Counted from the stretch's first letter, positions 17,582 through 27,080 are shown. The stretch: 64,000 nucleotides of DNA from Paludicola sp. MB14-C6 (GCF_030908625.1 NZ_CP133133.1:682001-746000); one strand, 5' to 3'. Numbers and translations: made by a program. The notes: a model not told the origin generated them from the sequence alone.

Positions 17582-18193
17582 TTATCCTTTCGTTATCGCG
17601 ATAATTGAAATAATAATTGCTACGAATCCCATCATGCCAGAAAAGACCGCAGACAAATAGTTTTTATCTCGTTCGTTTTCAACCTCTTTTGCTGTACAAT
17701 ATGAAAATATTCCAAAGACATAAAGAAAAAAAAGAAGCACAATAAAAGTAAAGACACCAAGTGAATTTGGTAGAATAGATGTTATTGTCCAGCTAATACC
17801 TGTAACATAAAGATAGACGAGATACAAAGCATATATAAAAAGCATTGCTGAAATGATAGCGATTGAAAAGAAAAAGAAAGAAAGCAGTGCCGCCATCCAT
17901 GTTGAGGTAAATGAACCATCAGATTTTTTTGATTTCACTTTAATCGATATTCGTTTTATAAATCGCACAATAATAAACGGATAATTCTTATCAAATTCTT
18001 TTTTATTATCTTCTTCAATTCTTTCTATTTCTCTTGTTTTGTCCTCTTTGCGTTGTTCTACTTCCTCTATTGCTTGAACAATTGTTGCTTTTATTTCTTG
18101 TGTGTTTGCCTTTTGTTGCGCTTTTATAATTGCTTGTGCTAGTTTATCATAATCAATCTCTAATGCAGTTTTTGATTTCTTCGGTCTAGCCAT
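17582..18193 (-). CDS. Coiled-coil, three-helix membrane protein inserted in hsd operon
   Basis: A 203-residue protein with a charged, coiled-coil-prone N-terminus (about 10-80, rich in E/K/R), then three hydrophobic helices (about 100-127, 138-162, 180-200). It starts within the hsdM stop codon (TAATG overlap) and ends 5 bp before hsdS, so its translation is coupled to both core subunits. No family is recognised. The tight embedding between M and S suggests a function tied to the restriction complex, for example membrane tethering or an abortive effector; both are speculation. Confidence 0.8.
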   Translation of the reverse strand: MARPKKSKTALEIDYDKLAQAIIKAQQKANTQEIKATIVQAIEEVEQRKEDKTREIERIEEDNKKEFDKNYPFIIVRFIKRISIKVKSKKSDGSFTSTWMAALLSFFFFSIAIISAMLFIYALYLVYLYVTGISWTITSILPNSLGVFTFIVLLFFLYVFGIFSYCTAKEVENERDKNYLSAVFSGMMGFVAIIISIIAITKG

Positions 18194-19653
18194 TACAACA
18201 AACTCCTTAACTCCTCCATTTTGGAAGCAATATCAATGCTTAGCTCGTCTAAACGTGTCATAATTACTTCTGGTGCATCATAAGTCACTCTATCATAGAT
18301 TACTTCTTTATATCGGTTAATCGATAAATCATATCCGTTCTCTACAATCTCTTTTTTATCCACAAAGAAAGATTGCTCTGTTTTCGTTCTGTCTTTCTCT
18401 GCTTCTAAGTTATGAAACCGTGTAAGAATATCAGGAATATCATTTTGTTCAATTGGAGAACGCTTATCGTCTAAGCTGAATCCGTCTGCTTTCATATCAT
18501 AAAACCAAACTTTGTCCGTTCCGCCTGCTCCAGTTTTTGTGAAAACTAATACCGCAGTAGAAACCCCTGCATATGGCTTAAATACACCGCTCGGCATAGA
18601 AATTACGGCTTGTAGTCTATGGTTTTCAACTAATTCTTGGCGTAACGATTTGTGCGCTTTGGTTGTACCGAATAAAACACCATCCGGAACGATACAAGCA
18701 CAACGTCCACCCATTTTAAGCATGCGCAAAAAAAGTGCAATGAATAAAAGCTCAGTCTTTTTGGTATCACACACAGCTTTTAAATTATCATGTATACTTT
18801 CCGCATCTACAGTGCCAGTAAACGGTGGGTTTGCTAATATAACGCTGTATGCCTCTTTGGTTTCGTTTGATTTGGAAACGCTGTCTTTATAATCAATGGT
18901 AGGGTTAGTTATAGAATGAAGCATTAAGTTCATTGCCGAAATACGAAGCATTGTGCGGTCGGTATCAAAGCCTGAGAACATATCGCTAGCGAAATGCTCC
19001 CATTGTGCAGCTGTCATTTGTGCTTCGTATTGTGTTCGAATATGCTCAGCAGAGGAAATCAAAAAGCCCGCAGTACCACAAGCAGGGTCACAAATCTTAT
19101 CATCTGGAGTAAGGTCAACCAACTCAACCATCATCTCACGAATATGCTTTGGTGTTCTAAATTGACCGTTTTGGCCAGCAGACGCAAGTTTACCAAGCAT
19201 ATACTCGTATAGATCGCCCTTCATATCAAGGCCAGTTAAATCGTGCTCATATAGCTCATCAAGACCAGTAACAATCTTTTGCAAAACTTGTGGGGTTGGG
19301 ATTAGGAACATTGCATCTTTCATATAACGTGAAAATGCAGATCTATTTTTACCGTTCATGTTCTTAATAAAAGGAAATACCTTTGTTCCAATAATATCGT
19401 AAATCTCTCTAGCATCAAGATTTTTGAATTTACTCCAACGCATAGCTTGTCCAGCTTCTGTCTGTTGAAAAATCAGTTCAACAGTCTCATCATAAGCTTT
19501 TGCGCTAATATTTTCTTGTTCTTTCTCATCTAAAGAACGAATGAACATCAAATAAGTAAGCTGTTCAATTACAGTTAGTGGGTTAGTTACACCTCCTGCC
19601 CACATATCAGTCCATATTTTATCTATTTTATTACGTACTTCGCCAGTTAACAT
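18193..19653 (-). CDS. hsdM: Type I restriction enzyme, M (N6-adenine methyltransferase) subunit
   Basis: Methylates adenine in the HsdS-defined target with S-adenosylmethionine and protects host DNA. The 486-residue protein has an N-terminal HsdM_N helical bundle (about 1-135), the AdoMet-binding DPACGTAGF at 189-197 and the catalytic NPPF at 275-278. It is the first gene of the hsd run. A GGGAG ribosome site precedes the ATG, and the 114-bp repeat at 19688-19801 lies directly upstream with a TATAAT-type box 35 bp from the start codon, so that repeat may carry its promoter. Confidence 0.96.
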   Translation of the reverse strand: MLTGEVRNKIDKIWTDMWAGGVTNPLTVIEQLTYLMFIRSLDEKEQENISAKAYDETVELIFQQTEAGQAMRWSKFKNLDAREIYDIIGTKVFPFIKNMNGKNRSAFSRYMKDAMFLIPTPQVLQKIVTGLDELYEHDLTGLDMKGDLYEYMLGKLASAGQNGQFRTPKHIREMMVELVDLTPDDKICDPACGTAGFLISSAEHIRTQYEAQMTAAQWEHFASDMFSGFDTDRTMLRISAMNLMLHSITNPTIDYKDSVSKSNETKEAYSVILANPPFTGTVDAESIHDNLKAVCDTKKTELLFIALFLRMLKMGGRCACIVPDGVLFGTTKAHKSLRQELVENHRLQAVISMPSGVFKPYAGVSTAVLVFTKTGAGGTDKVWFYDMKADGFSLDDKRSPIEQNDIPDILTRFHNLEAEKDRTKTEQSFFVDKKEIVENGYDLSINRYKEVIYDRVTYDAPEVIMTRLDELSIDIASKMEELRSLL

Positions 19654-19687
19654 ATTCTACTCCCTAAGTTTTATTTTTTATTGTTCT

Positions 19688-19801
19688 ATTATATCATAAA
19701 AAGTCTGTTTTCACATATGTGAAAACAGGTTCCCGTGATACAATGTTCTCGTTCTGGTCAAAATCTTTGATTTTGGGTACCATAGAGGTTATTATATCAT
19801 A
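19688..19801. repeat. 114-bp palindromic element, copy 1 (upstream of hsdM)
   Basis: Nearly identical to 49108-49221 and of the same length. Both ends carry the direct repeat ATTATATCATA, which on the minus strand reads TATGATATAAT, an extended -10 box. Inside are a perfect palindrome TTTTCACATATGTGAAAA and a second hairpin CAAAATC-ttt-GATTTTG flanked by GGT/ACC. No coding sequence. The gene-proximal -10 box lies 35 bp from the hsdM ATG. Confidence 0.8.
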
Positions 19802-19842
19802 GTTGAAGTAGTAGGACAAATGACATAATAATATTTTATGTT

Positions 19843-20583
19843 CTATACTTCTAGTTTGAAAAAATGCTGAGACCAACTTGAATTTAATATTTTTTCAAGC
19901 TGTAATTTAATCATTTCTGCATGTTGCGGTTGTAGTACAAAAATATAATCTCGTATGGTACCACGAACAAACTTAAGTCCCATCCAAGTTGAATTTTTAT
20001 ATACTGCATCTTTTTTTAATGCTCTGAATTTATTCAAATACTCTTCTTCTGGCTTACGTTCTCTATGGTTATAGAAAATAATGCTTTTACCACTTTTATA
20101 GTAATCTTTTAATTCATCTAACCCTATATATTTGTTTCCCTTTTGCCCCGTTAAAGATACGCTTTGCACTTCTAAACCGTTGTCGGGGTCTAAAAAAATT
20201 ACATCTGAATCATACAAACAACTAAGTGCAGTTTGATGCCACGTAGCTCTTTGTGTCCGTCTTTTTATATGATCAGCTTCATTGCTGACATCCAATATGG
20301 CGTTATAGAATATTGTATTGTCGGGTATCAAATTAGAATTTTCAATACTTGTTACATTTCTAGTACCCTTTTTTAATATTTCATTTAACACATCATAAAG
20401 TTCAGAATCAAGCTCTTTATAATTACTCTTAGATAAATATGTAATATGCTTACCATCAGCATTATGGTTTTCATCGGGTGCTAAGTACCAGTTCACCCCT
20501 AGTCGTAGACCTGTTTGTGCTATGTATCGCAACAGAGCATATTTTCCAAAATCGCCAACATCCCCAACGTATCTATTTTGCAT
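19843..20583 (-). CDS. Unassigned protein downstream of RADAR genes
   Basis: A 246-residue protein. I start it at MQNRYVGDVGDFGKYALL because a GGGGG-type ribosome site lies just upstream; the open frame has ten more codons. Recognisable family marks are the N-terminal GDVGDFGKYALLRYI, then WYLAPDENHNADGKH and FLDPDNGLE (about residue 135). The last resembles the position of motif IV in a Rossmann-like methyltransferase, but the usual DPPY/NPPF is absent. It is 73 bp behind rdrB on the same strand and reads toward hsdM. It may be an island accessory; no function can be assigned. Confidence 0.75.
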   Translation of the reverse strand: MQNRYVGDVGDFGKYALLRYIAQTGLRLGVNWYLAPDENHNADGKHITYLSKSNYKELDSELYDVLNEILKKGTRNVTSIENSNLIPDNTIFYNAILDVSNEADHIKRRTQRATWHQTALSCLYDSDVIFLDPDNGLEVQSVSLTGQKGNKYIGLDELKDYYKSGKSIIFYNHRERKPEEEYLNKFRALKKDAVYKNSTWMGLKFVRGTIRDYIFVLQPQHAEMIKLQLEKILNSSWSQHFFKLEV

Positions 20584-20656
20584 AGTTTTCCCCCTATTGT
20601 AATATGAAATCATGCTTTAAGTATATCATTATATTAGACCATTAAAACGGACTTTA

Positions 20657-23257
20657 CTATTGAAACGACTGTTCAAATCCCATTTTTCTTACATCATCTA
20701 TCCATTTATAGATTTGGTCAGAAGAATATTTCTTATTTCCATCTTCATCTTCCATCTTTTCAAGAGCGGATGCCATAACAGCGTATTCGTTCTCTAAATA
20801 GGTATCAAAAACGCCTTGGTCATCGGTGTTGATTGAAACGCATAGCTGTGGTGAGTTATGTAGCTTTTCAGGTTCATATTCAAGTAAACTATTATGGAAT
20901 TGTAAAATTGGATGTTTATCAAAACGTTTAAATGTTCCAATTAAGTAGTTTGACGTCGGATTACATTCAATTGCAATACCTTGCTTTTCAATCTCAAACT
21001 GCATTTTATGTTGGATTTCTGCAACTGTTTTGATAAATGTTGTTTCAACTTTATAAATGTATTTTTCTAACCCTTCTTGTTTCACTTTATAATCATAATG
21101 ATAAGCATAATACAATAAAGCAGCATCTTTATTCTGCCGAATGGTATCGCTAATCATTGGGTTACTACAATAAACGGTATAATCAAAATCAAAGAAATCA
21201 GTTTTTTCGTATTTGCCGCCTCGATAAAGTTCAGGGTGGTCTCCACGAAGCTTCCACGAATTCCAATAGGTATAAGTTGTTAACTGAATCCCTTCTTTTT
21301 TAGCAAAGCTACCGTATATTTCATTTGCGAGTTCTTCAAATACACTACATAAGTTATTACGTAAGTTAGGCTCTAATGTAATGTTTAGTTCTTGTGATTT
21401 ATAAATAATCCACACGACATTATCTAATAAATCTTGTTTTGTAAGAATAACTTTATAATGCTTTATTTTATAATAATCAGAAACATTAATTCCTAAAGCA
21501 AGCGCATGGCCTAATCGGTCACCTCGTTTTAAGTTTAAAAAAAGAATTGTTTCGTCTATAGCACGCAATCCATCTACTAAATCGAGAAAGTCCTCCCCTG
21601 CATGAAAGGTAATACGAAGATTCATTCCGACCTTGTCATCTTTAAAGTAAGAATAGGAAGAGATCGGGTTATAATTACTAAGATATCGTATTTCATTAGC
21701 AAGAACTTCTGGGCGGCAACCAATTTCGTTAGAGCAGCCATCAATACCTTTTATTCGTTTACGCAAATTATAATCGTCAGCAAGGGCTTGGCCAATCGCT
21801 AATGCTCTCTTTTTGTTATCTCTACGAAGATTATAATTACGGCATTTCTCTACTGTTTTATCTTTATCTAAACGGAACGCTTTTTTAGGGAAATGTAATA
21901 CATAAAAATATGGTTCTTCCTTAATTTCTGCAAAACTATCCGTAAGTAGAGGATCTATTGTGTCAAAAATTGAGGCTTTCAGATTACTCGATAACAAAGT
22001 CTTTTGTTGTGAATTTTCAATGTATTTAATAGATTTCTTTATTTGCTTCGGTGAAGTTTTTGGCATAATACGAGCTTCTAGCAAACGGATACTCTGATCT
22101 TCAAAAGTGGCATTTAAAGCTAGATTATATACTTCTTCTTCGTAGCATTTTAATCCTTCAACAAAAAAGCCTTTTCTATCTTGATAGTTACTAAAGTTTT
22201 TAAATCCAACATGATCATTTACTTGTACGAGTTCACTTCTAAACTGTGCCTTAATTAATAGATATAAGTAGAACAGATTGTTTTGAGTAGCAGTAAATTC
22301 TCCTGAATATATTTTACGAAAGCAATGGTATAAGAAATAACGTTCACCTGCTAAAGAACGGTTTGTATTAAAATTATTTTCATCAAGCGAATTTTTTAAG
22401 CAGTAATCTAGAATATAGCCGTTTTCTTCTGTTTTGTATCCACAAGAAAATCGTAATGCAGAAATATGATTTGAATAATCTGAGAATAGTGGATCTTCTA
22501 ATATGGAAAGTATGTTATCTTTATTAAAGTCATGCATATTGTTGATTACACCAAATAAATGAGCTCGAATAATTGCAGCACGTTTAAGCTGAACGCTCCA
22601 ATAATGATTGGAAGGTTCAGCTTGGTTTAGGACATCAGAATCTAACACTTCTTCAAAACTGCTACTCATCTTTTGGATTACTTCATAATGATTCATTGCA
22701 CTAATCCAAGATAACGGAAATATTTGAGTGGATCCACCTAAATGATAATGATTCTCCGCCATACCTTTATCTAAAATCTTATGGAGTCGATGGTTATCTG
22801 TTTTAATAACAGGCCTCCAAGAAAAAACATAGGTAGATTCTTTATGCTTTAAATCACGATAAGCTAAATAAGAAGTTGTAAATAGGTCTTGACCTAACTT
22901 ATTAGAAAGTTCTCTCCAATTTAAAACCTCACTATATTTACAGATAGGGAATTTGTCATCTGTAGTTAATACTTGTTCTGTATAATGTGGAAGTAGATTA
23001 AATACAGATTTTTTATTTTCAATACCAAAAAGCTTTAATTCGGTCTTGAGACTCTCATAAATGTTATGTATTTCGTCTTCCGAATAGTTGAAAAACACTT
23101 TTTGTGCACCTTTTTGAAATACAGAAAAAGAAATATTGTCATAGGCAAAATCATTGGAGCCTTTAAGATAATGCTTTTCATCTAATATGCTTTGAAACAA
23201 TGTTTCAGCAGAGAGACGACGAAATATAGTATCAAGACATTTTCTTTGAATCTCCAT
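20657..23257 (-). CDS. rdrB: RADAR adenosine deaminase RdrB
   Basis: Deaminase of the RADAR anti-phage system; in studied examples RdrB forms a large shell and converts adenosine to inosine in RNA and/or ATP-type nucleotides on infection. This 866-residue protein has the metal-dependent adenosine deaminase motifs spread over a long chain: NHYHLGG at 169-175 (zinc histidines 170 and 172), HAGE at 552-555 (zinc His and catalytic Glu), GDRLGHALALG at 579-589, ECNPTSN at 764-770 and NTDDQG at 810-815. Ordinary adenosine deaminases are about 330 residues, so the length and large inserts point to RdrB. It overlaps the rdrA stop codon (TAATG), so translation is coupled. Confidence 0.9.
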   Translation of the reverse strand: MEIQRKCLDTIFRRLSAETLFQSILDEKHYLKGSNDFAYDNISFSVFQKGAQKVFFNYSEDEIHNIYESLKTELKLFGIENKKSVFNLLPHYTEQVLTTDDKFPICKYSEVLNWRELSNKLGQDLFTTSYLAYRDLKHKESTYVFSWRPVIKTDNHRLHKILDKGMAENHYHLGGSTQIFPLSWISAMNHYEVIQKMSSSFEEVLDSDVLNQAEPSNHYWSVQLKRAAIIRAHLFGVINNMHDFNKDNILSILEDPLFSDYSNHISALRFSCGYKTEENGYILDYCLKNSLDENNFNTNRSLAGERYFLYHCFRKIYSGEFTATQNNLFYLYLLIKAQFRSELVQVNDHVGFKNFSNYQDRKGFFVEGLKCYEEEVYNLALNATFEDQSIRLLEARIMPKTSPKQIKKSIKYIENSQQKTLLSSNLKASIFDTIDPLLTDSFAEIKEEPYFYVLHFPKKAFRLDKDKTVEKCRNYNLRRDNKKRALAIGQALADDYNLRKRIKGIDGCSNEIGCRPEVLANEIRYLSNYNPISSYSYFKDDKVGMNLRITFHAGEDFLDLVDGLRAIDETILFLNLKRGDRLGHALALGINVSDYYKIKHYKVILTKQDLLDNVVWIIYKSQELNITLEPNLRNNLCSVFEELANEIYGSFAKKEGIQLTTYTYWNSWKLRGDHPELYRGGKYEKTDFFDFDYTVYCSNPMISDTIRQNKDAALLYYAYHYDYKVKQEGLEKYIYKVETTFIKTVAEIQHKMQFEIEKQGIAIECNPTSNYLIGTFKRFDKHPILQFHNSLLEYEPEKLHNSPQLCVSINTDDQGVFDTYLENEYAVMASALEKMEDEDGNKKYSSDQIYKWIDDVRKMGFEQSFQ

Positions 23258-25896
23258 TATTCTACACCGTTGTCATTATCACTAGATGGTGTATCTTTCA
23301 TTTTTAATGAAAGTATAAATGCATCCATACAAGCAACTACCTTGTCTTTAATAGCTTTAATAGAGTTAAAGTCGTTTTCCTTCAACTCTGTTAAAGCTTG
23401 TTCTAACATGTGAATACAATTATCATTATATTCAAAGATTTTTTCATCAATATCATTAACTAGTGCTAGAAAATATTTAACATCATCCGCCAAAGTGTTA
23501 TTTGATCTTCTTCCATACGTATAATTACGACGTATTTTTAAAATCCTTTTAATATCATTCAGCTTTTTAATACTTTCTGTTTTATCTTTAGAGCATTCAA
23601 ACAAAGCATTAAAATAACTACTATATTTGTCAATATGAGTATCTGCTTCTTCTATGATTGTTTTTGCATTAACTAATAAACTGTATGTATTAGAGTTTTC
23701 TAATTTAAAATATTTAGAAATCCATTCAGAAGTTTTTTCGTAGAAGTAACTTATATGATCTGAGAAATACGATGCTTCTTTTGGACTTTTATATTTTTGT
23801 TTATAATCAATGATTGCTTGGATAACATCCATATTCAGAATAAATAGACCAAAAGAAATGTCACTACGTATTTTCTTGATAAAATATACTGATACATTAA
23901 ACGTAATTTGTGAAAATCGGTTTTTTTCATCATAAATATAGTAATCAAAATCTGGTGAAGTAAATCCTTTGTAAATAAAATCTTTAAATGGTTGTGTTGT
24001 CTTATTCAACCCATTTGTACTACAATAACTATAATACGTATCTTTGAGCCTATCGAAATGTGTTCTTGATTTATCCCCATTTTCTTTACGTATCATGCTA
24101 TCAGCAATGCTATTTCCAAAAATATCCCCGCCGATAAACTCATCTACTAAACTATACTTTTCATTTTCTTTGTCGTTATCTTTATTAATTAGAGATAAAA
24201 TGATTTTATGCATAGTGATTGTGTATATAGTTTTAATAGCAAAAGTATATTTTTTGACGCTATCAATAGGATAATAGGATTCAATATTTTTCAATGTATC
24301 AATGACATCACTAATTGAATAAAGCAAAGCATTGTCTCTCACATAACTTTTCTTTTCTTGTGCTATGCCAGATAAGTAATTTTGATATCCATCCTCATTT
24401 TCTTTGCTACATTTTTTTAATGAGTAGACATCTGATTTTTCAATTACATCGTAAAAATCTGTAATAACTTGTCTATGTTTATTAATGTTCGGGGTTGCAA
24501 TTACGTTATCTATAAATTTATTGTATCCATCATCTACATTGTTCCTTACCCACGTGTTTATTAAAAATTCTTCAAAAGTTGATATGTTTTTCAGTCTTGT
24601 TTCTTTATCAATAATAATTATATTTTCTGTAGTTACATTACCATCTGTCCCAATGAATTCTTTTGTACTTGTTTGATCTTTAATATCTTCCATTTTACCT
24701 AGAATAGACAGAAAGTTAACAAGCTCACGCATTGTTTTCGGAATAATTTGATGTACTCCTTGATCTGGTCTTACAAAAATAACTCCAGTTTTTTTGTATA
24801 TATATTTTAGTATTGTATCTTGAAAATTGATGTCGTGGTTATCGCCTAATAGATTGACTTTGGATTCCTTACTATCAAGATATTTAAGAACAACCTGTTC
24901 TTCAGAGGAATCTGCAACAGCACTAATTTCTGGTAGGTAAATTTTTCTGCCATCAGGGATTAACTTATCAATATATTTCGAAGCCATTTGTTGCAGTTCA
25001 TATTTTTGAATTCTATCATTATCAATTAGTGTTTTAAAATCAACTCTATATTGTTGTTCGACTGCTTTCGTTAATTGGTCAATTTTAGTTGCCATCAAAA
25101 TAATAACATTCGGAATCATAAAGTATTTTCGGATATCCTCAACAATTTCATACGCCTTTTTTACATTTAAATCCGTATCATCGACTTGGATAACAAGCAT
25201 GTAATTTTTATATCCATTTTCAGAAAAATAAATCTTAAAAAATGTTTCTATTAGTTTTTGAAGGTCTTTTTTAAAGTTAGAACTATCTCCTAATCTTGCT
25301 AAATCCTCTAAAGAATCCTCGAATGATATGTCTTCACACTTTGGCAGAGATGGATTTTTAATAGTTATAATATGTTTGTAACACTTTTGAAATAGAGTTA
25401 GTATTTCATTTTTATCTGCAATGGATGACTTTTCACGTTCAGCTGCTTTCCAATATTTTTTAAACTCAGCAAAAATACGAGAAACAATAATTTTAAGAAT
25501 ATTATCTTGTGATTCTAATCTAGTAGGATCGATCGAATCTAAAACATGGAATTTTGCATTTGGCTTCTTATCGGGAGTAAATAGGTTATTCACACTCTCA
25601 CTTGTTAGGTTTGTTGAATACTCCTTTAAAACTTTTGAGAATGTCTGCATGGCAGAACTTTTACCTTGTCCTCTTTCTCCACAAAACGCAATAATATTAT
25701 TTAAAAAATCTTCTTTTTTATCATTTGAACTTGAATTAGAACTGATGTTTTGAGGTAAGGAAGCGTTTACAATTTCTATCAAACGATCCCTGGCTTGTTC
25801 ATATACAGGGAAAAAGAAGTCATTTGCATTAACTTCAGTTTGTTTAATTTTAAATTCTTCACCTTTGATAATCTCTATTGTTCTACTCATTTCCAT
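23257..25896 (-). CDS. rdrA: RADAR ATPase RdrA
   Basis: P-loop ATPase partner of RdrB. The 879-residue protein carries Walker A GERGQGKSS at 73-81 and Walker B LVIQVDDTDL at 234-243, followed by ILMATKIDQL, which fits the sensor strand. The C-terminal half is helical and lacks known motifs, as in other RdrA proteins. The call rests on this ATPase being fused in one operon, in the expected order and size, to an RdrB-type deaminase. An A+T-rich region with a TATAAT box (25924-25929) lies upstream. A third RADAR gene of the known membrane types (Csx27-like or SLATT) is not seen. Confidence 0.88.
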   Translation of the reverse strand: MEMSRTIEIIKGEEFKIKQTEVNANDFFFPVYEQARDRLIEIVNASLPQNISSNSSSNDKKEDFLNNIIAFCGERGQGKSSAMQTFSKVLKEYSTNLTSESVNNLFTPDKKPNAKFHVLDSIDPTRLESQDNILKIIVSRIFAEFKKYWKAAEREKSSIADKNEILTLFQKCYKHIITIKNPSLPKCEDISFEDSLEDLARLGDSSNFKKDLQKLIETFFKIYFSENGYKNYMLVIQVDDTDLNVKKAYEIVEDIRKYFMIPNVIILMATKIDQLTKAVEQQYRVDFKTLIDNDRIQKYELQQMASKYIDKLIPDGRKIYLPEISAVADSSEEQVVLKYLDSKESKVNLLGDNHDINFQDTILKYIYKKTGVIFVRPDQGVHQIIPKTMRELVNFLSILGKMEDIKDQTSTKEFIGTDGNVTTENIIIIDKETRLKNISTFEEFLINTWVRNNVDDGYNKFIDNVIATPNINKHRQVITDFYDVIEKSDVYSLKKCSKENEDGYQNYLSGIAQEKKSYVRDNALLYSISDVIDTLKNIESYYPIDSVKKYTFAIKTIYTITMHKIILSLINKDNDKENEKYSLVDEFIGGDIFGNSIADSMIRKENGDKSRTHFDRLKDTYYSYCSTNGLNKTTQPFKDFIYKGFTSPDFDYYIYDEKNRFSQITFNVSVYFIKKIRSDISFGLFILNMDVIQAIIDYKQKYKSPKEASYFSDHISYFYEKTSEWISKYFKLENSNTYSLLVNAKTIIEEADTHIDKYSSYFNALFECSKDKTESIKKLNDIKRILKIRRNYTYGRRSNNTLADDVKYFLALVNDIDEKIFEYNDNCIHMLEQALTELKENDFNSIKAIKDKVVACMDAFILSLKMKDTPSSDNDNGVE

Positions 25897-26077
25897 TAAC
25901 CCCTTTTTATCACAATATTCAATATTATACTATTAAGTTTCGCTTCAAGTTGGGTATATAAAATTACCCTCTTCGCCATTATACAACATTATCCATTTGC
26001 ATACAATATACATTTCCATATTTATAGGTTCATTTTGTATTATATTAGTACTTACAAGCTATTATTGGACATAGCAA

Positions 26078-26107
26078 AACTCACTCTCTGTTACTTGAGA
26101 GTGAGTT
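26078..26107. terminator. Terminator downstream of immA-type gene
   Basis: AACTCACTCTC / GAGAGTGAGTT hairpin immediately past the ImmA stop codon; it separates that pair from the RADAR operon. Confidence 0.75.
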
Positions 26108-26110
26108 TAT

Positions 26111-26617
26111 TTATTTTCCTAAAAATCTACTGGATATATTCTTAGGTATATTAAATTTGTGACCTTTCTGGTTGAGCGAGTGGAGTTTAAACGAAAGTAA
26201 ATCATTTGGTACTTCTAAGAGTTGTGCAATGTTATTGTAGTCCATACCTTCTTCCGCTAGGCTAATGACATCGTTATCATCAATGAGTAGCTCTGCTGCG
26301 AAGTAGTTCGCTTGATACTCAGGTTTGGAAGTCATATCGTATAGCTGAAAATCTTTCATAGGAGATACTTTAGCAAAGGTTTGGTGAAGCCTATCGTGGC
26401 CTAACTCATGAGCGATAACGAGACGCTGTTCTTGTTCTGATAAGTTATCATTTAAGATGATATGACGTTCTCGATTCATCACACAATAGAACCCTTTAAG
26501 ACTATTGAATGGACGATATCCAACGAATATATTCAATGCTTCAGTTAACTCAAACGGATCTCTTGTCTTATATTGCTTTATCAGTTGATCTACGATATCA
26601 GTTATATATTGGCTCAC
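26111..26617 (-). CDS. ImmA/IrrE-type metallopeptidase
   Basis: A 168-residue zinc peptidase of the ImmA/IrrE (DUF955) family with the HELGH motif at residues 70-74. Family members cleave a partner XRE repressor, usually after DNA damage, and so switch on mobile-element or repair genes. It is 29 bp behind the XRE gene, the standard pairing. By analogy with ICEBs1 ImmR/ImmA it should destroy the repressor encoded by its neighbour; the trigger is unknown. Confidence 0.9.
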   Translation of the reverse strand: MSQYITDIVDQLIKQYKTRDPFELTEALNIFVGYRPFNSLKGFYCVMNRERHIILNDNLSEQEQRLVIAHELGHDRLHQTFAKVSPMKDFQLYDMTSKPEYQANYFAAELLIDDNDVISLAEEGMDYNNIAQLLEVPNDLLSFKLHSLNQKGHKFNIPKNISSRFLGK

Positions 26618-26646
26618 TCGTTCACCCTCTTCCTATAAAAGTAATC

Positions 26647-27036
26647 TTATTTACTTGCGTATTTTTTAGCACGCTCTTTTGATTGAAAATAGATATCTGT
26701 GATTGCTTTGAAGAATAAGTCTCTATCTTCTTCATCTAGCTCGCCACCTGCGAACAAACCGCTAGTTTCAGCTATGATTGCATTGGCTTTATTCTTGCCG
26801 TTGGTGCCGTATTTCTCAGTAGCTTCTTTAATAAACTCATCTTGTTCTGACATTAAGTATGTATTAGATACTTGGAATATCTCACATATCTTATTTGTTA
26901 TTTGAGCAGTTTGAGGATAACGCTCTCCTGCTTCATAGTATTGTACTGTTCTAGTAGTCACACCCAATGCTTTTGCTAGTTCGGGTTGTGACATTTTAGC
27001 ACTCTTTCTTAACTGTTTTAGTTTTTCTGAAAACAT
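26647..27036 (-). CDS. XRE family repressor
   Basis: A 129-residue regulator with an N-terminal lambda-type helix-turn-helix (about residues 5-60, MSQPELAKALGVTTRTVQYYEAG) and a short charged C-terminal part that would be the peptidase-sensitive region. It is divergent from the Y-family polymerase with a 150-bp shared control region holding repeated GTTCG-type sites, and it pairs with the ImmA-type peptidase. Probably represses the polymerase gene and itself. Confidence 0.9.
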   Translation of the reverse strand: MFSEKLKQLRKSAKMSQPELAKALGVTTRTVQYYEAGERYPQTAQITNKICEIFQVSNTYLMSEQDEFIKEATEKYGTNGKNKANAIIAETSGLFAGGELDEEDRDLFFKAITDIYFQSKERAKKYASK

Positions 27037-27080
27037 TATTGTTATGACTCCTTGCTGTGAAATATAAGTCGTCTTTTATA

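Noticed and set aside
16413..19653. Phase-variable hsdS shuffling
   Set aside because: Only one hsdS is present, without inverted repeats inside it or a nearby recombinase.
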